Assembly (NCBI GenBank): GCA_903918595.1
Contig: CAIXFB010000007.1
Location: 1-6,202 of the forward strand
DNA from: an uncultured Actinomycetes bacterium
GTDB lineage: Bacteria; Actinomycetota; Actinomycetes; S36-B12
DNA length: 6,202 nucleotides
Direction: 5' to 3'
The notes beneath the pieces were generated by a model, which saw nothing but the letters and a program-made list of their open reading frames with translations, ran no database searches and was not told where the DNA came from. The translations under genes were made by a program, and so were the position numbers. Position 1 is the stretch's first letter; every line of letters starts with the position of its first letter. Below are positions 1 through 6,138 of this stretch, piece by piece.

Positions 1-464
1 AGACCACCGGGCTGTCCGATCGCATCACGAATGTCTTGCTCGTGCACCCAAGTGTCGAGAATGCGCATACTGAGCGATTGCTCTACCGGTATGTCACCGC
101 CGAACGGGCTGGGCACATTCCCTGTGATTCCTGACAACTGTGCGACTCGGCGCATCATGACTGATCTGTATTCGCTCAGAAGTTGCGCAGGTGGCATACC
201 TCGACGAGCAACGACACCAACTTCGGTTACCCGTCCCACTGCATTTTTAATGTGCGGCAGCGTCGACCAATCGATCTCGATCACGGGACGAGGGTCCCCA
301 GCTCCCCACGATTCCAAATCGATGAGATGCGCGACGACATCTGCAACCGACCAACCAGGACAAGGTGTGGGCGCATTCCATTGCTCATCGGTAAGAGCAA
401 CACATAACTCCAACACTGCTGCAGCTGATTGTTCGTACGTGGCCAACAGTTCTTCTCTCGTCAT
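1..464 (-). CDS. MDMPI/DinB-like (TIGR03083-type) protein, N-terminal part, cut by the window edge
   Basis: The visible 154 residues read from ATG at 464 and are open to base 1, so the C-terminus is missing. The family is the actinobacterial four-helix DinB-like group related to mycothiol-dependent maleylpyruvate isomerase: soluble, cytoplasmic, thiol- and metal-dependent enzymes whose individual substrates are mostly unknown. Visible hallmarks are PTPCPGWSVADVVAHL at about residues 32-47 and RILDTWVHEQDIRDAIGQPG at 134-153. His46, Asp137 and His141 sit where the family holds its divalent metal; the characterised isomerase uses two His and a Glu, so Asp replaces Glu here, as is common in this subfamily. 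The start is set by AGAGGA eight bases before ATG 464. An in-frame ATG at 473 overlaps that ribosome site and is less likely. The gene is separated from the upstream hydrolase by a terminator and a repeat array, so it is probably transcribed independently. Family assignment is firm; the specific reaction is unknown, and true maleylpyruvate isomerase is only one option. Confidence 0.87.
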   Translation of the reverse strand, partial: MTREELLATYEQSAAAVLELCVALTDEQWNAPTPCPGWSVADVVAHLIDLESWGAGDPRPVIEIDWSTLPHIKNAVGRVTEVGVVARRGMPPAQLLSEYRSVMMRRVAQLSGITGNVPSPFGGDIPVEQSLSMRILDTWVHEQDIRDAIGQPGG

Positions 465-516
465 GACGCACATCCTCTGCTCGCGTTTGGTAAGTCTGGT
501 GGAGCCACTCGTTCCC

Positions 517-591
517 GGGTGAAATCACCATCGAAGTCCGAAATCGGGCGCTGAATGGCGATTTCACCCGCGTAACGGGGGAAATCGCCAT
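517..591. repeat. Four evenly spaced GAAATC-centred dyad motifs, possible operator array
   Basis: Four short imperfect dyads share a GAAATC core: GGTGAAATCACC (518-529), CCGAAATCGG (538-547), the inverted copy GGCGATTTCACC (557-568) and GGGGAAATCGCC (578-589). Their centres are 19, 20 and 21 bases apart, close to two helical turns each, which would place them on one face of the DNA. Three of them extend to a 15-base word, consensus GGGtGAAATCrCCAT, at 517-531, 555-569 (inverted) and 577-591. The array lies 53-127 bases upstream of the MDMPI-like start and after the preceding terminator, a sensible place for an operator. The pattern is seen directly; the regulatory role is inferred. I do not recognise the regulator. 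Confidence 0.5.
555..591 (-). other. Strong stem-loop without T-tract, upstream of the MDMPI-like gene
   Basis: ATGGCGATTTCACCC (555-569) pairs with GGGGGAAATCGCCAT (577-591) over 14 of 15 positions, around a seven-base loop (570-576). The same 555-569 arm can instead pair 14 of 15 with 517-531 around a 23-base loop, so the two folds exclude each other. Neither is followed by a T-run on either strand, so it is not an intrinsic terminator. It may be a by-product of inverted operator copies, or a leader RNA structure. A weak promoter-like pair on the minus strand, TTGCAC (594-599) and GTTACG (571-576) with 17 bases between, overlaps the stem; its -10 match is poor. Confidence 0.45.
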
Positions 592-604
592 GGGTGCAAA
601 AACA

Positions 605-642
605 CTGATGGGCGGCCCGGTTGTTACCGGACCGCCCATCAG
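605..642 (-). terminator. Rho-independent terminator of the transporter/hydrolase operon
   Basis: CTGATGGGCGGCCCGG (605-620) and CCGGACCGCCCATCAG (627-642) form a 16-position stem with a single C-A mismatch and a six-base loop (621-626). On the minus strand the stem is followed by TGTTTTTG, a short U-run in the transcript. It starts 28 bases beyond the hydrolase stop codon, so it marks the 3' end of the operon. The plus strand has no comparable T-tract right after the stem, so it works mainly in the minus direction. Confidence 0.92.
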
Positions 643-670
643 CTATTCGTTTACTTGTGGTCGCCAACTA

Positions 671-2431
671 CTACTTGGCGTTCGGGCGCTTCAGCGGATC
701 AGGAGTGTAGCCACCGTCTCCGTTGATACCCGGGACCTGCCAGAAGGCACGGTTGGCAACCTTGATTCCCTTAGCGGTCTTTGCCTTCACCATGCGATCC
801 AGTGTTGCCACAGAGCCAATGAGCTGCTCTCCGGTGAACACGCAGTGACCCACACCGCTACCACCGAGCGCTGCTATGGACAGTGGCGTGCTGGGGGCTT
901 TGCCACCCGGCTCGAACTTGGTCCAACCATCGACTGGAGGAACGGTGTAGTAGGCAGCGGCCTTGAACGGCGCCTTGGACTTTGACTTGGCGTACGAGGC
1001 CTTGAGGCTGTCGTAGTAGTAGCCAGTGTTGCCGTCCGGAACTGCCGGATCATATGTGGTTGTCATCAACACCGTGGGTACCTTGTAGGTGCCCTTAGGT
1101 GCTGGCAGTGCGCGGATGGCCGCCACTGCTGCTGGGTTGGCTGCATAACGCTTGCTGGCATCGCCAACACTCGCATCCATGGCGGCAACCATGGCATTGA
1201 GTGCGTTTGGCATCACCGTGGTGGCGTTGAGAGTGTCAGCGAACTCACCGCGCTGCTCAGGTGAGAGCAGGTTGTTGTAGACAACATTGACGTTGTCGTT
1301 GAAGTTCGCAGAATCCGTAGCAGGAATTGACGCGATCTTGCGGGCCCGCTGTTCGAGGTCGTAGCGACCAAGAATGCCCAGTGCTGCTGCCGTGCCCACA
1401 TTCTGGAGCATTGCAACAGCTGAGCTGGCACCAGCCGAAACAGGTGAGTAGCCCTGTGCCGATGCTGCGCCGTTAGCGGCAACCGGACCAATGGCCGGGT
1501 TAGCTGCGAGAACGCTGATGATTGGGTTGACCGTAATGCCGTCGTAGACACTCGACTTGGTCGGCAAGCCAGCCATCAGTCCACCGAGCAGGTTGGCCTG
1601 AGCAAGCGGGTAACCCACCGGCGTGACAGGAGTGGTCGCAGCGCCACCGAGAACAGTGAACACGGTCGCGAGATCTCCGAGTGCCTGTGGGTAGCTCTGG
1701 TAGTTGGCAACTCGCAATGTGGGAGCCACGAGGGTCTTCCACGAGTACAGGACCGTCATTGCAGCACTAAATGCCTGCTCCGGTCCCGCGAGCGCACCAC
1801 AAATGGGCAGCACACCCTGAATCTTGCCGGGGTTGCGTTCTGCGAGCGTTGCGCTGACCAGACCACCGAGCGAGGGGCCCCAGGCACGAATGCCCTTGAC
1901 GCCCTTGATCGCTCCGCTGTTGATGTGACGAATAAGACCCTCGCCAGCTTCAACACCTTCAGCTGCTGCCCAGCCCTGGCTGGCATAGCCGGCGCCAGCG
2001 AGTGCATAACCCTGCGCAAGCAGGTTTGCTGCCACCGCATCGTTCGGTGCTACCTCGGGCTTGTTCGTTGCTTGGTAGACAACCGCGCTACCGAAGCCCA
2101 GCGGTGGAGCTGCGGCGAATGCCGGGATGCTCGCTGCGGCGTACACAGGATTCGTTGATACACCCAGCGCGGCTGGGCCAGCAAACGCTGCCGGAATCGG
2201 ACCGGAGAAACGGTAGCCGTGCGAGTAGAGCAGCACAGTGCCGTTGAACTTCGCCGGTACACGGATTTCGAACGGGCTGACGCCGAGTGATCCCTCGAGG
2301 TTGCCCGTGCAGGTTGCGCCGGGGGCGCAGGCATCAGCTGCCTGCGCCGTTCCGGCGATCGGGGCAACGGCGAGCACGAGGCTCGACGATGCAATAGCCG
2401 CAACAAAGCGGCGTGTCCAGGTGTGCGTCAT
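671..2431 (-). CDS. Secreted alpha/beta-fold serine hydrolase, substrate unknown
   Basis: This 586-residue protein begins with a Sec-type signal peptide: basic THTWTRR, a hydrophobic stretch at about 9-24, and probable cleavage after AQA near residue 31. No lipobox is seen, so the enzyme should be released or remain outside the membrane. Catalytic features of an alpha/beta hydrolase are clear: LLYSHGY at 67-73 (oxyanion-hole strand), the nucleophile elbow GPSLGG with Ser187, a probable acid Asp461 in TYDPAVPD, and His529 in GVGHC. About 270 residues separate Ser from Asp, leaving room for a large cap or lid, rich in Ala, Gly and Pro. Cys35 and Cys41 could form a small disulfide loop. The start is supported by AGGAGG eight bases before the ATG; that site overlaps the TAG stop of the binding-protein gene, implying cotranscription and coupled translation. 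An esterase, lipase-like enzyme, amidase or aminopeptidase are all possible. A role in freeing substrate for the adjacent transporter is inference from context. Confidence 0.9.
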   Translation of the reverse strand: MTHTWTRRFVAAIASSSLVLAVAPIAGTAQAADACAPGATCTGNLEGSLGVSPFEIRVPAKFNGTVLLYSHGYRFSGPIPAAFAGPAALGVSTNPVYAAASIPAFAAAPPLGFGSAVVYQATNKPEVAPNDAVAANLLAQGYALAGAGYASQGWAAAEGVEAGEGLIRHINSGAIKGVKGIRAWGPSLGGLVSATLAERNPGKIQGVLPICGALAGPEQAFSAAMTVLYSWKTLVAPTLRVANYQSYPQALGDLATVFTVLGGAATTPVTPVGYPLAQANLLGGLMAGLPTKSSVYDGITVNPIISVLAANPAIGPVAANGAASAQGYSPVSAGASSAVAMLQNVGTAAALGILGRYDLEQRARKIASIPATDSANFNDNVNVVYNNLLSPEQRGEFADTLNATTVMPNALNAMVAAMDASVGDASKRYAANPAAVAAIRALPAPKGTYKVPTVLMTTTYDPAVPDGNTGYYYDSLKASYAKSKSKAPFKAAAYYTVPPVDGWTKFEPGGKAPSTPLSIAALGGSGVGHCVFTGEQLIGSVATLDRMVKAKTAKGIKVANRAFWQVPGINGDGGYTPDPLKRPNAK

Positions 2432-2439
2432 GTGTGCAG

Positions 2440-2446
2440 CCTCCTA
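2440..2446 (-). promoter_or_regulatory. Shine-Dalgarno site of the hydrolase overlapping the upstream stop codon
   Basis: The minus strand reads TAGGAGG: the TAG stop of the substrate-binding protein is also the first part of a full AGGAGG ribosome site, eight bases before the hydrolase ATG at 2431. Ribosomes ending the binding protein are thus in place to begin the hydrolase. This supports the chosen start and a shared transcript. Confidence 0.85.
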
Positions 2447-3730
2447 CGGGAGCAGTTTGCTGGTCGGGGCACCTGGACGGAACGTTGCCTGCTTGGCGGT
2501 TCCCGTCGATGCGCTGTTGGCGGTCATGATGTAGCTGGTCTTGCGCTCGAGCTGGCCGGTGCCGTTGTACTGGGCCATGTAGTAGCCGTTCAGGCCTTGG
2601 TGGGACTTGGAGCTATTGACCATCGGAACAACTGCAGCCGAGCGGAAGGTATTGGACTTGGTCTCCAGCACATTGATCAGACCCTTACGTGTGAGGTCCG
2701 GTCCTGCAGCCTTGATCGCCTGCGCCAGCACATAGGCCGTGTTGATGCCGTAGTAGGTGTAGAAGTTCCACGGGAGACCATTAGCCGTAGCGATCGCCTT
2801 CATCTGCTTGATGTAGGCGTTGCCCTCGTCTTGGATCGGCACGAGGAAGTTCGGTGCGTAAATGCCGTTGAGAAGCGCATTCGGCACACCGAACCCGGCG
2901 AGCACACTCGGGTCAGAGCCGACCGAGGTGATCATCCAGGTTGGCTTGAAGCCCGCCCGCGCAGAATCACCGAGCAACTTGGCTGTGGCTGAGGTGACTC
3001 CGAAGAACACGACGAGCTCACAACCGGCGTTCTGCAGTTTGGAGACCTGCGAGGCGAAGCTTCCTGCCTGCTGACCGGAGAAGTACGAAGTGGTGGTGGC
3101 GAATTGAATGCCGCCAGCCGCAAAACCTGTAGAAGCGTTCTCGCCGAATTCACCATCTTGGTAGAAGAAGCACTTCTTCTTAGCCTTGAGGGCCGGATCG
3201 CCATTCATGTAGAAGGACATGACCTTCGCCTCAACGGTGTACGACGGGAAGTACGGGAACGTGGTCGGGTACTTACGGGGATTATCAAAGCTGGATGCAC
3301 CAGTGTTGACGAACACGTCAGGGATGCCGCGACGGTTAAGGTCCGCGACGACTGCCGAGTGGCTGGGCGTGCCCAGGCCACCGAAGAGGGCAAACATTTT
3401 GTCGCTGAGGATCAGCTGGCTGGTCACCTTCTTGGTGAGAGCGGGGTTGTACTGATCGTCCTTGACAACGAACTTGATCTTGCGGCCGTTGATACCACCG
3501 CGTGAGTTCACATAGTCGAAGTAGGCCTGAGCTCCTGGAGCGACGTCCTTGTAGCCCGGGGACGCTGGTCCCGTGAGCGGTGTGGTGGTACCAATAACGA
3601 TCTCGGTCTTGCTCACACCGGGATCTGCAGCGGGGTTCGCTGCACCGGCTGGCACGGATAGTGCAGCGGCAATCGCAATGACTGCCGATACAGCAACCGC
3701 ACGGGTCGCATAGATCTTTCTCACTGACAT
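2444..3730 (-). CDS. Extracytoplasmic substrate-binding protein of a HAAT-family ABC transporter (LivJ/LivK type)
   Basis: This is a type I periplasmic-binding-fold protein (Peripla_BP_6 class), which captures a small substrate outside the membrane and passes it to LivH/LivM. Family signatures are EIVIGTTTPLTGPASPGY at 43-60, AYFDYVNSRGGINGRKI at 69-85, the ligand-contact loop ALFGGLGTPSHSAV at 114-127, and FYTYYGINTAYVLAQAIKAAG at 323-343. The signal peptide runs to about residue 30 (VPAGA, then ANPAAD). It has no cysteine at the cleavage site; the only cysteines are 187 and 237, so it is not a lipoprotein. Start choice: ATG 3730 touches its GGAGG site with almost no gap, while GTG 3724, two codons later, has GGAGG at seven bases. 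GTG 3724 (426 residues) is therefore the more likely start. Length is slightly above the usual 370-400 for mature family members plus signal. Ligand identity, whether branched-chain amino acid, amide or other carboxylate, cannot be read from sequence. Confidence 0.95.
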   Translation of the reverse strand: MSVRKIYATRAVAVSAVIAIAAALSVPAGAANPAADPGVSKTEIVIGTTTPLTGPASPGYKDVAPGAQAYFDYVNSRGGINGRKIKFVVKDDQYNPALTKKVTSQLILSDKMFALFGGLGTPSHSAVVADLNRRGIPDVFVNTGASSFDNPRKYPTTFPYFPSYTVEAKVMSFYMNGDPALKAKKKCFFYQDGEFGENASTGFAAGGIQFATTTSYFSGQQAGSFASQVSKLQNAGCELVVFFGVTSATAKLLGDSARAGFKPTWMITSVGSDPSVLAGFGVPNALLNGIYAPNFLVPIQDEGNAYIKQMKAIATANGLPWNFYTYYGINTAYVLAQAIKAAGPDLTRKGLINVLETKSNTFRSAAVVPMVNSSKSHQGLNGYYMAQYNGTGQLERKTSYIMTANSASTGTAKQATFRPGAPTSKLLP

Positions 3731-3740
3731 TCCTCCCCAG
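3722..3740 (-). promoter_or_regulatory. Ribosome site that favours GTG 3724 as the binding-protein start
   Basis: The minus strand reads CTGGGGAGGA directly before ATG TCA GTG. GGAGG (3732-3736) lies one base from the ATG at 3730, too close for normal initiation, but seven bases from the in-frame GTG at 3724. The GTG is followed by AGA AAG ATC, giving a signal peptide that starts MRKIYATR, a normal basic n-region. The encoded mature protein is the same either way. Confidence 0.6.
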
Positions 3741-3789
3741 GAGACACGCAGACGGGGCGTGTGTGGTGTTGGGCCATTCGGGCACTGGT

Positions 3790-3821
3790 CATCGCGCCAG
3801 TTACCCGTCAGTAGCGCGATG
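3790..3821 (-). other. Hairpin in the 5' leader of the binding-protein gene
   Basis: CATCGCGC (3790-3797) and GCGCGATG (3814-3821) pair perfectly over eight positions around a 16-base loop. No T-run follows on the minus strand, so it should not terminate transcription. It sits between livM and the binding-protein gene, a place where stem-loops often protect the abundant binding-protein mRNA. A competing stem, ACTGG (3784-3788) with CCAGT (3797-3801), shares bases with it. Function is inferred. Confidence 0.45.
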
Positions 3822-3829
3822 TGGCCCCC

Positions 3830-3858
3830 ACGTTAACGGCGTGTGAACTCTGGTGCAA
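3830..3858 (-). promoter_or_regulatory. Candidate sigma-70-type promoter for the binding protein and hydrolase
   Basis: On the minus strand TTGCAC (3853-3858) is followed after exactly 17 bases by TAACGT (3830-3835), a fair -35/-10 pair matching TTGAC- and TAnnnT-type elements. A start near 3822 would give a leader of about 100 bases containing the hairpin. An extra promoter here would let the binding protein be made in excess over the permeases, which is normal for these systems. Only the match supports it; the region lies inside an apparent operon. Confidence 0.35.
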
Positions 3859-3870
3859 GGGGTTTGGAAA

Positions 3871-5244
3871 TTAGACCCGTTCCGACTTCTTTTGGGCAGC
3901 CTTGTCCCAGAATGACCGGATTGTGCCGACAATGCCTCCCGGAGCCACCAGAACGACGAGGACTACGAGCAATCCGTAGATCAAATTGGGCGCATTATTT
4001 GTGATTTGCTCATCCCAGCCCCGATCGGCTGAGAGGGACAGCACAAACTCTGGCAGCCAGACAAGGAGTACCGCTCCGATGATGGCGCCCAGGAGTGACG
4101 AGCGTCCGCCCAGGACGATACCCACGAGCAGAGACAGCGATAGACCGAGTCCAAAAGCACCAGGACCCACATAACTGAGCAGTTGAGCGAATACTGCTCC
4201 CGCCAAGGAAGCGAAGAGACTGCTCACCACAAATGCGGAGATTTTGGCCCCAGATGGCGAGATGCCTGAGACCGCGGCAGCTACCGGATCGTCCCGAACC
4301 GCCTGCCACACCCTGCCTTGGCGGCCGCGGACCAGGTTCAGGGCGATGAAACCAACAATGCAGGCGACCGTGATGGAGACCGAGGCCTGCCACTGCTCCA
4401 GAATGAAGCCGGCGTCGAACCCACCCGGATCGGTGAATCCTGCAGGGTCAGAGGCGATGTCAGGAACGTCGGAGAGCGGAACCTCCTCCGTGAAAGTCTC
4501 CTCAACCGGAGCCACGGCGTCATTCCCAAGATCGTCCAAGGTGAGGATGTCTTCTTCGGCTAGTACTTCGCCGCCATCATCAACCCCGCCCAGATCTTCA
4601 ATGCTGAGTAGATCCTCATCGGCAACTTCACCACCGGCCGTTTCGCCCTCAAGTGGAGCCTGTTCGGTGGCTGGTTCTTCGATTACGAATTCATCGGCGG
4701 CCGTGCCGCCAAATTCTGCTTCGCCGCCTTCGGCGGAAGATGCGTAACCACCCTCGGGGTAAGGGACAGTGAGCATGAGCCCGTTTTCGCCACCGAACGT
4801 CTCAGGGAACCGGTTCGCGATCGCCGGTATGCCAACTGCGAGACCGAGCGTGAGACCGGCGAGGTAAGGCCCTTTCAGCCGGGCCGCAATACCGCCAACA
4901 ATGAGGCCGATGACGACGCCACCCAACCCGGCGAAGATGACCGACCACACCGCATTCCATGGCAGCCCGAGGAATGGAACGGTCTGCCAGTTCAATGAGG
5001 TCAGGGCAAATACATACCCACCAACAGCCATAAGCGCGCCGTTACCGAGCGAGACCTGACCCGATAGGCCAACCAGAATCGCCATTCCGAACATCGCCGT
5101 GGCATACATGCCAACGAGTGCGAGGTAGTAACTCATGAGTGGGTCAACGGCATCGTTGACGGCGATCATGATCGCCCAAATCGCAAGGGCGAGTACGCCG
5201 TGCGTGATGAATCGGGCGCCTGGGAAATTGAGTTTGTTCTTCAT
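3871..5244 (-). CDS. livM: LivM-type permease of a HAAT-family ABC transporter, with a large acidic external insertion
   Basis: One of the two membrane subunits of the transport channel. Family marks are GLSGQVSLGNGALMAVGGY at 59-77, the cytoplasmic ATPase-contact loop GRQGRVWQAVRDDPVAAAVS at 307-326, and GGRSSLLGAIIGAVLL at 379-394 followed by the terminal VAPGGIVG. Hydrophobic segments occupy roughly 12-30, 38-60, 67-84, 98-122, 126-143, 286-304, 335-357, 365-398 and 419-439. At 457 residues it is about 100-120 longer than usual LivM. The excess is an in-frame segment at about 163-280 between FGGENGLML and the next membrane helix. Within 171-280 there are 34 Asp/Glu and no Lys or Arg, with two related units, DEDLLSIEDLGG (209-220) and EEDILTLDDLGN (230-241). 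Because the loop at 307-326 is cytoplasmic, the insertion faces outside. The gene starts three bases after the livH stop, so translation is probably coupled. The flanking permease halves are intact, so it is likely functional. Confidence 0.95.
   Translation of the reverse strand: MKNKLNFPGARFITHGVLALAIWAIMIAVNDAVDPLMSYYLALVGMYATAMFGMAILVGLSGQVSLGNGALMAVGGYVFALTSLNWQTVPFLGLPWNAVWSVIFAGLGGVVIGLIVGGIAARLKGPYLAGLTLGLAVGIPAIANRFPETFGGENGLMLTVPYPEGGYASSAEGGEAEFGGTAADEFVIEEPATEQAPLEGETAGGEVADEDLLSIEDLGGVDDGGEVLAEEDILTLDDLGNDAVAPVEETFTEEVPLSDVPDIASDPAGFTDPGGFDAGFILEQWQASVSITVACIVGFIALNLVRGRQGRVWQAVRDDPVAAAVSGISPSGAKISAFVVSSLFASLAGAVFAQLLSYVGPGAFGLGLSLSLLVGIVLGGRSSLLGAIIGAVLLVWLPEFVLSLSADRGWDEQITNNAPNLIYGLLVVLVVLVAPGGIVGTIRSFWDKAAQKKSERV
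4405..4734 (-). other. Acidic low-complexity insertion encoded within livM
   Basis: This stretch encodes LivM residues 171-280: 34 Asp/Glu, no Lys or Arg, many Gly, Ala and Pro, and no hydrophobic segment long enough to cross a membrane. It looks intrinsically disordered and should lie on the outer face. Two 12-residue units of the form [DE]ED[LI]L[ST][IL][ED]DLG[GN] recur 21 residues apart (encoded at 4585-4620 and 4522-4557), suggesting internal duplication. Its role is unknown; gathering cations or a basic partner, or spacing the binding protein, are guesses. Confidence 0.85.
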
Positions 5245-5247
5245 GGG

Positions 5248-6126
5248 CTACACCGTCCGGGCCTTGTGATGCCCGAAGATGCCATCGGGTTTGAGGAGCA
5301 GATTCAGTGCGAGTAGGACCAGCGCTACCACAGGAGCATTACTCGAATCGCTGAAACCTGAGACCAAAGAGATCACTAAGCCGGTAACCACACCAAGTGC
5401 GACTGCGCCAACCAAGCTGTCAAGGCCACCAATCACAGCAGCGGTGAAGGCAAAGACCAGCAAGATGTCGAAGCTGTTTGGTGAGACCGTTGCAGAGGGA
5501 GCAACCAGTACGCCCGCAACCGCACCCACCATGCCAGCGAGCACCCAACCAAAGGCAAGCATGCGACCCACTCGAACCCCGGAGAGCCGGGCTACTTCAG
5601 GGTTGAATGCGGATGCACGCATGGACAAACCGAGGTTGGTTCGGGTGAACATAATGGTCAGCCCGATGACGAGTAATGCAGTGATCACGATCACAAGAAC
5701 GTCGTAGACCGAGAACGGCCATGTCCGACCGGCGAACTCGATTCCTGAATTTTCAGTAGGCGCTGGGAAACCGCGATTGTCGCCACCCCAGATCATTCCG
5801 GCCAGGGCTTGCAGTGCAATGAGAACGCCGAAGGTTGCGATGATCACGCCGGAGGTGTCCGCACGTGCAACGGGACGGATCACCAAGAGGTGCACGATCA
5901 TTCCGAGGATCGCCCCGGCGACGATCGCCACGATCAATGCGAGCAGCCACGAACCAGTAACGTCACGAACTGAAAGCGCGATATAGGTAGTGAACATCGC
6001 CTGGCCGACTTGGGCGAAGTTGACAACTCGCGTTGATCGCCAGATGAGAACGAGAGCTAATGCCATCAGAGCGATAATTGCGCCGTTGCTGATACCACCG
6101 AGAAGGTAGTCAATGAAGCTGGTCAT
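5248..6126 (-). CDS. livH: LivH-type permease of a HAAT-family ABC transporter
   Basis: The second channel-forming membrane subunit, 292 residues, the normal length for LivH. The N-terminus has the typical ALALVLIWRSTRVVNFAQVG (22-41), where the family usually reads LIYRTTGVINFAQG. The cytoplasmic loop contacting the ATPase is RTNLGLSMRASAFNPEVARL (162-181). FTAAVIGGLDSLVGAVALG (227-245) and LLLKPDGIFG (276-285) are conserved C-terminal blocks. About eight hydrophobic segments are visible, at roughly 8-30, 40-52, 59-84, 92-112, 140-160, 189-209, 219-254 and 264-279. It starts 12 bases after the livF stop, with a purine-rich GAGAGGGGGG site just before the ATG, and ends three bases before livM. 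It should pair with LivM and accept the two ATPases from the cytoplasm. Confidence 0.96.
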   Translation of the reverse strand: MTSFIDYLLGGISNGAIIALMALALVLIWRSTRVVNFAQVGQAMFTTYIALSVRDVTGSWLLALIVAIVAGAILGMIVHLLVIRPVARADTSGVIIATFGVLIALQALAGMIWGGDNRGFPAPTENSGIEFAGRTWPFSVYDVLVIVITALLVIGLTIMFTRTNLGLSMRASAFNPEVARLSGVRVGRMLAFGWVLAGMVGAVAGVLVAPSATVSPNSFDILLVFAFTAAVIGGLDSLVGAVALGVVTGLVISLVSGFSDSSNAPVVALVLLALNLLLKPDGIFGHHKARTV

Positions 6127-6138
6127 GGCGCCCCCCTC

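Noticed and set aside
31..522. Plus-strand open frame of 163 codons over the left-edge gene
   Set aside because: It is antisense to the MDMPI-like gene, which has clear family motifs and a ribosome site. The plus-strand product has no recognisable domain.
517..591. Possible CRISPR array
   Set aside because: The repeated word is at most 15 bases, one copy is inverted, one is degenerate, and the intervals are about 5-25 bases. This does not fit repeat-spacer structure.
2423..3505. Plus-strand open frames across the binding-protein gene (2423-2992 and 3104-3505)
   Set aside because: They are shadows of the well-supported minus-strand gene, with unstructured Arg/Val-rich products.
3790..3821. 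Intrinsic terminator after livM
   Set aside because: The stem is short with a 16-base loop, and no T-run follows on the minus strand.
4405..4734. Frameshift or foreign insertion breaking livM
   Set aside because: The frame stays open and both flanks match LivM in the same frame, so it is an in-frame expansion. No inverted repeats or target duplications were seen at its ends.
4244..4747. Plus-strand open frame with a Ser/Pro-rich product
   Set aside because: It is the mirror of the acidic LivM insertion: GAG/GAT-rich codons read backwards as Ser-rich codons. It has no ribosome site or family features.
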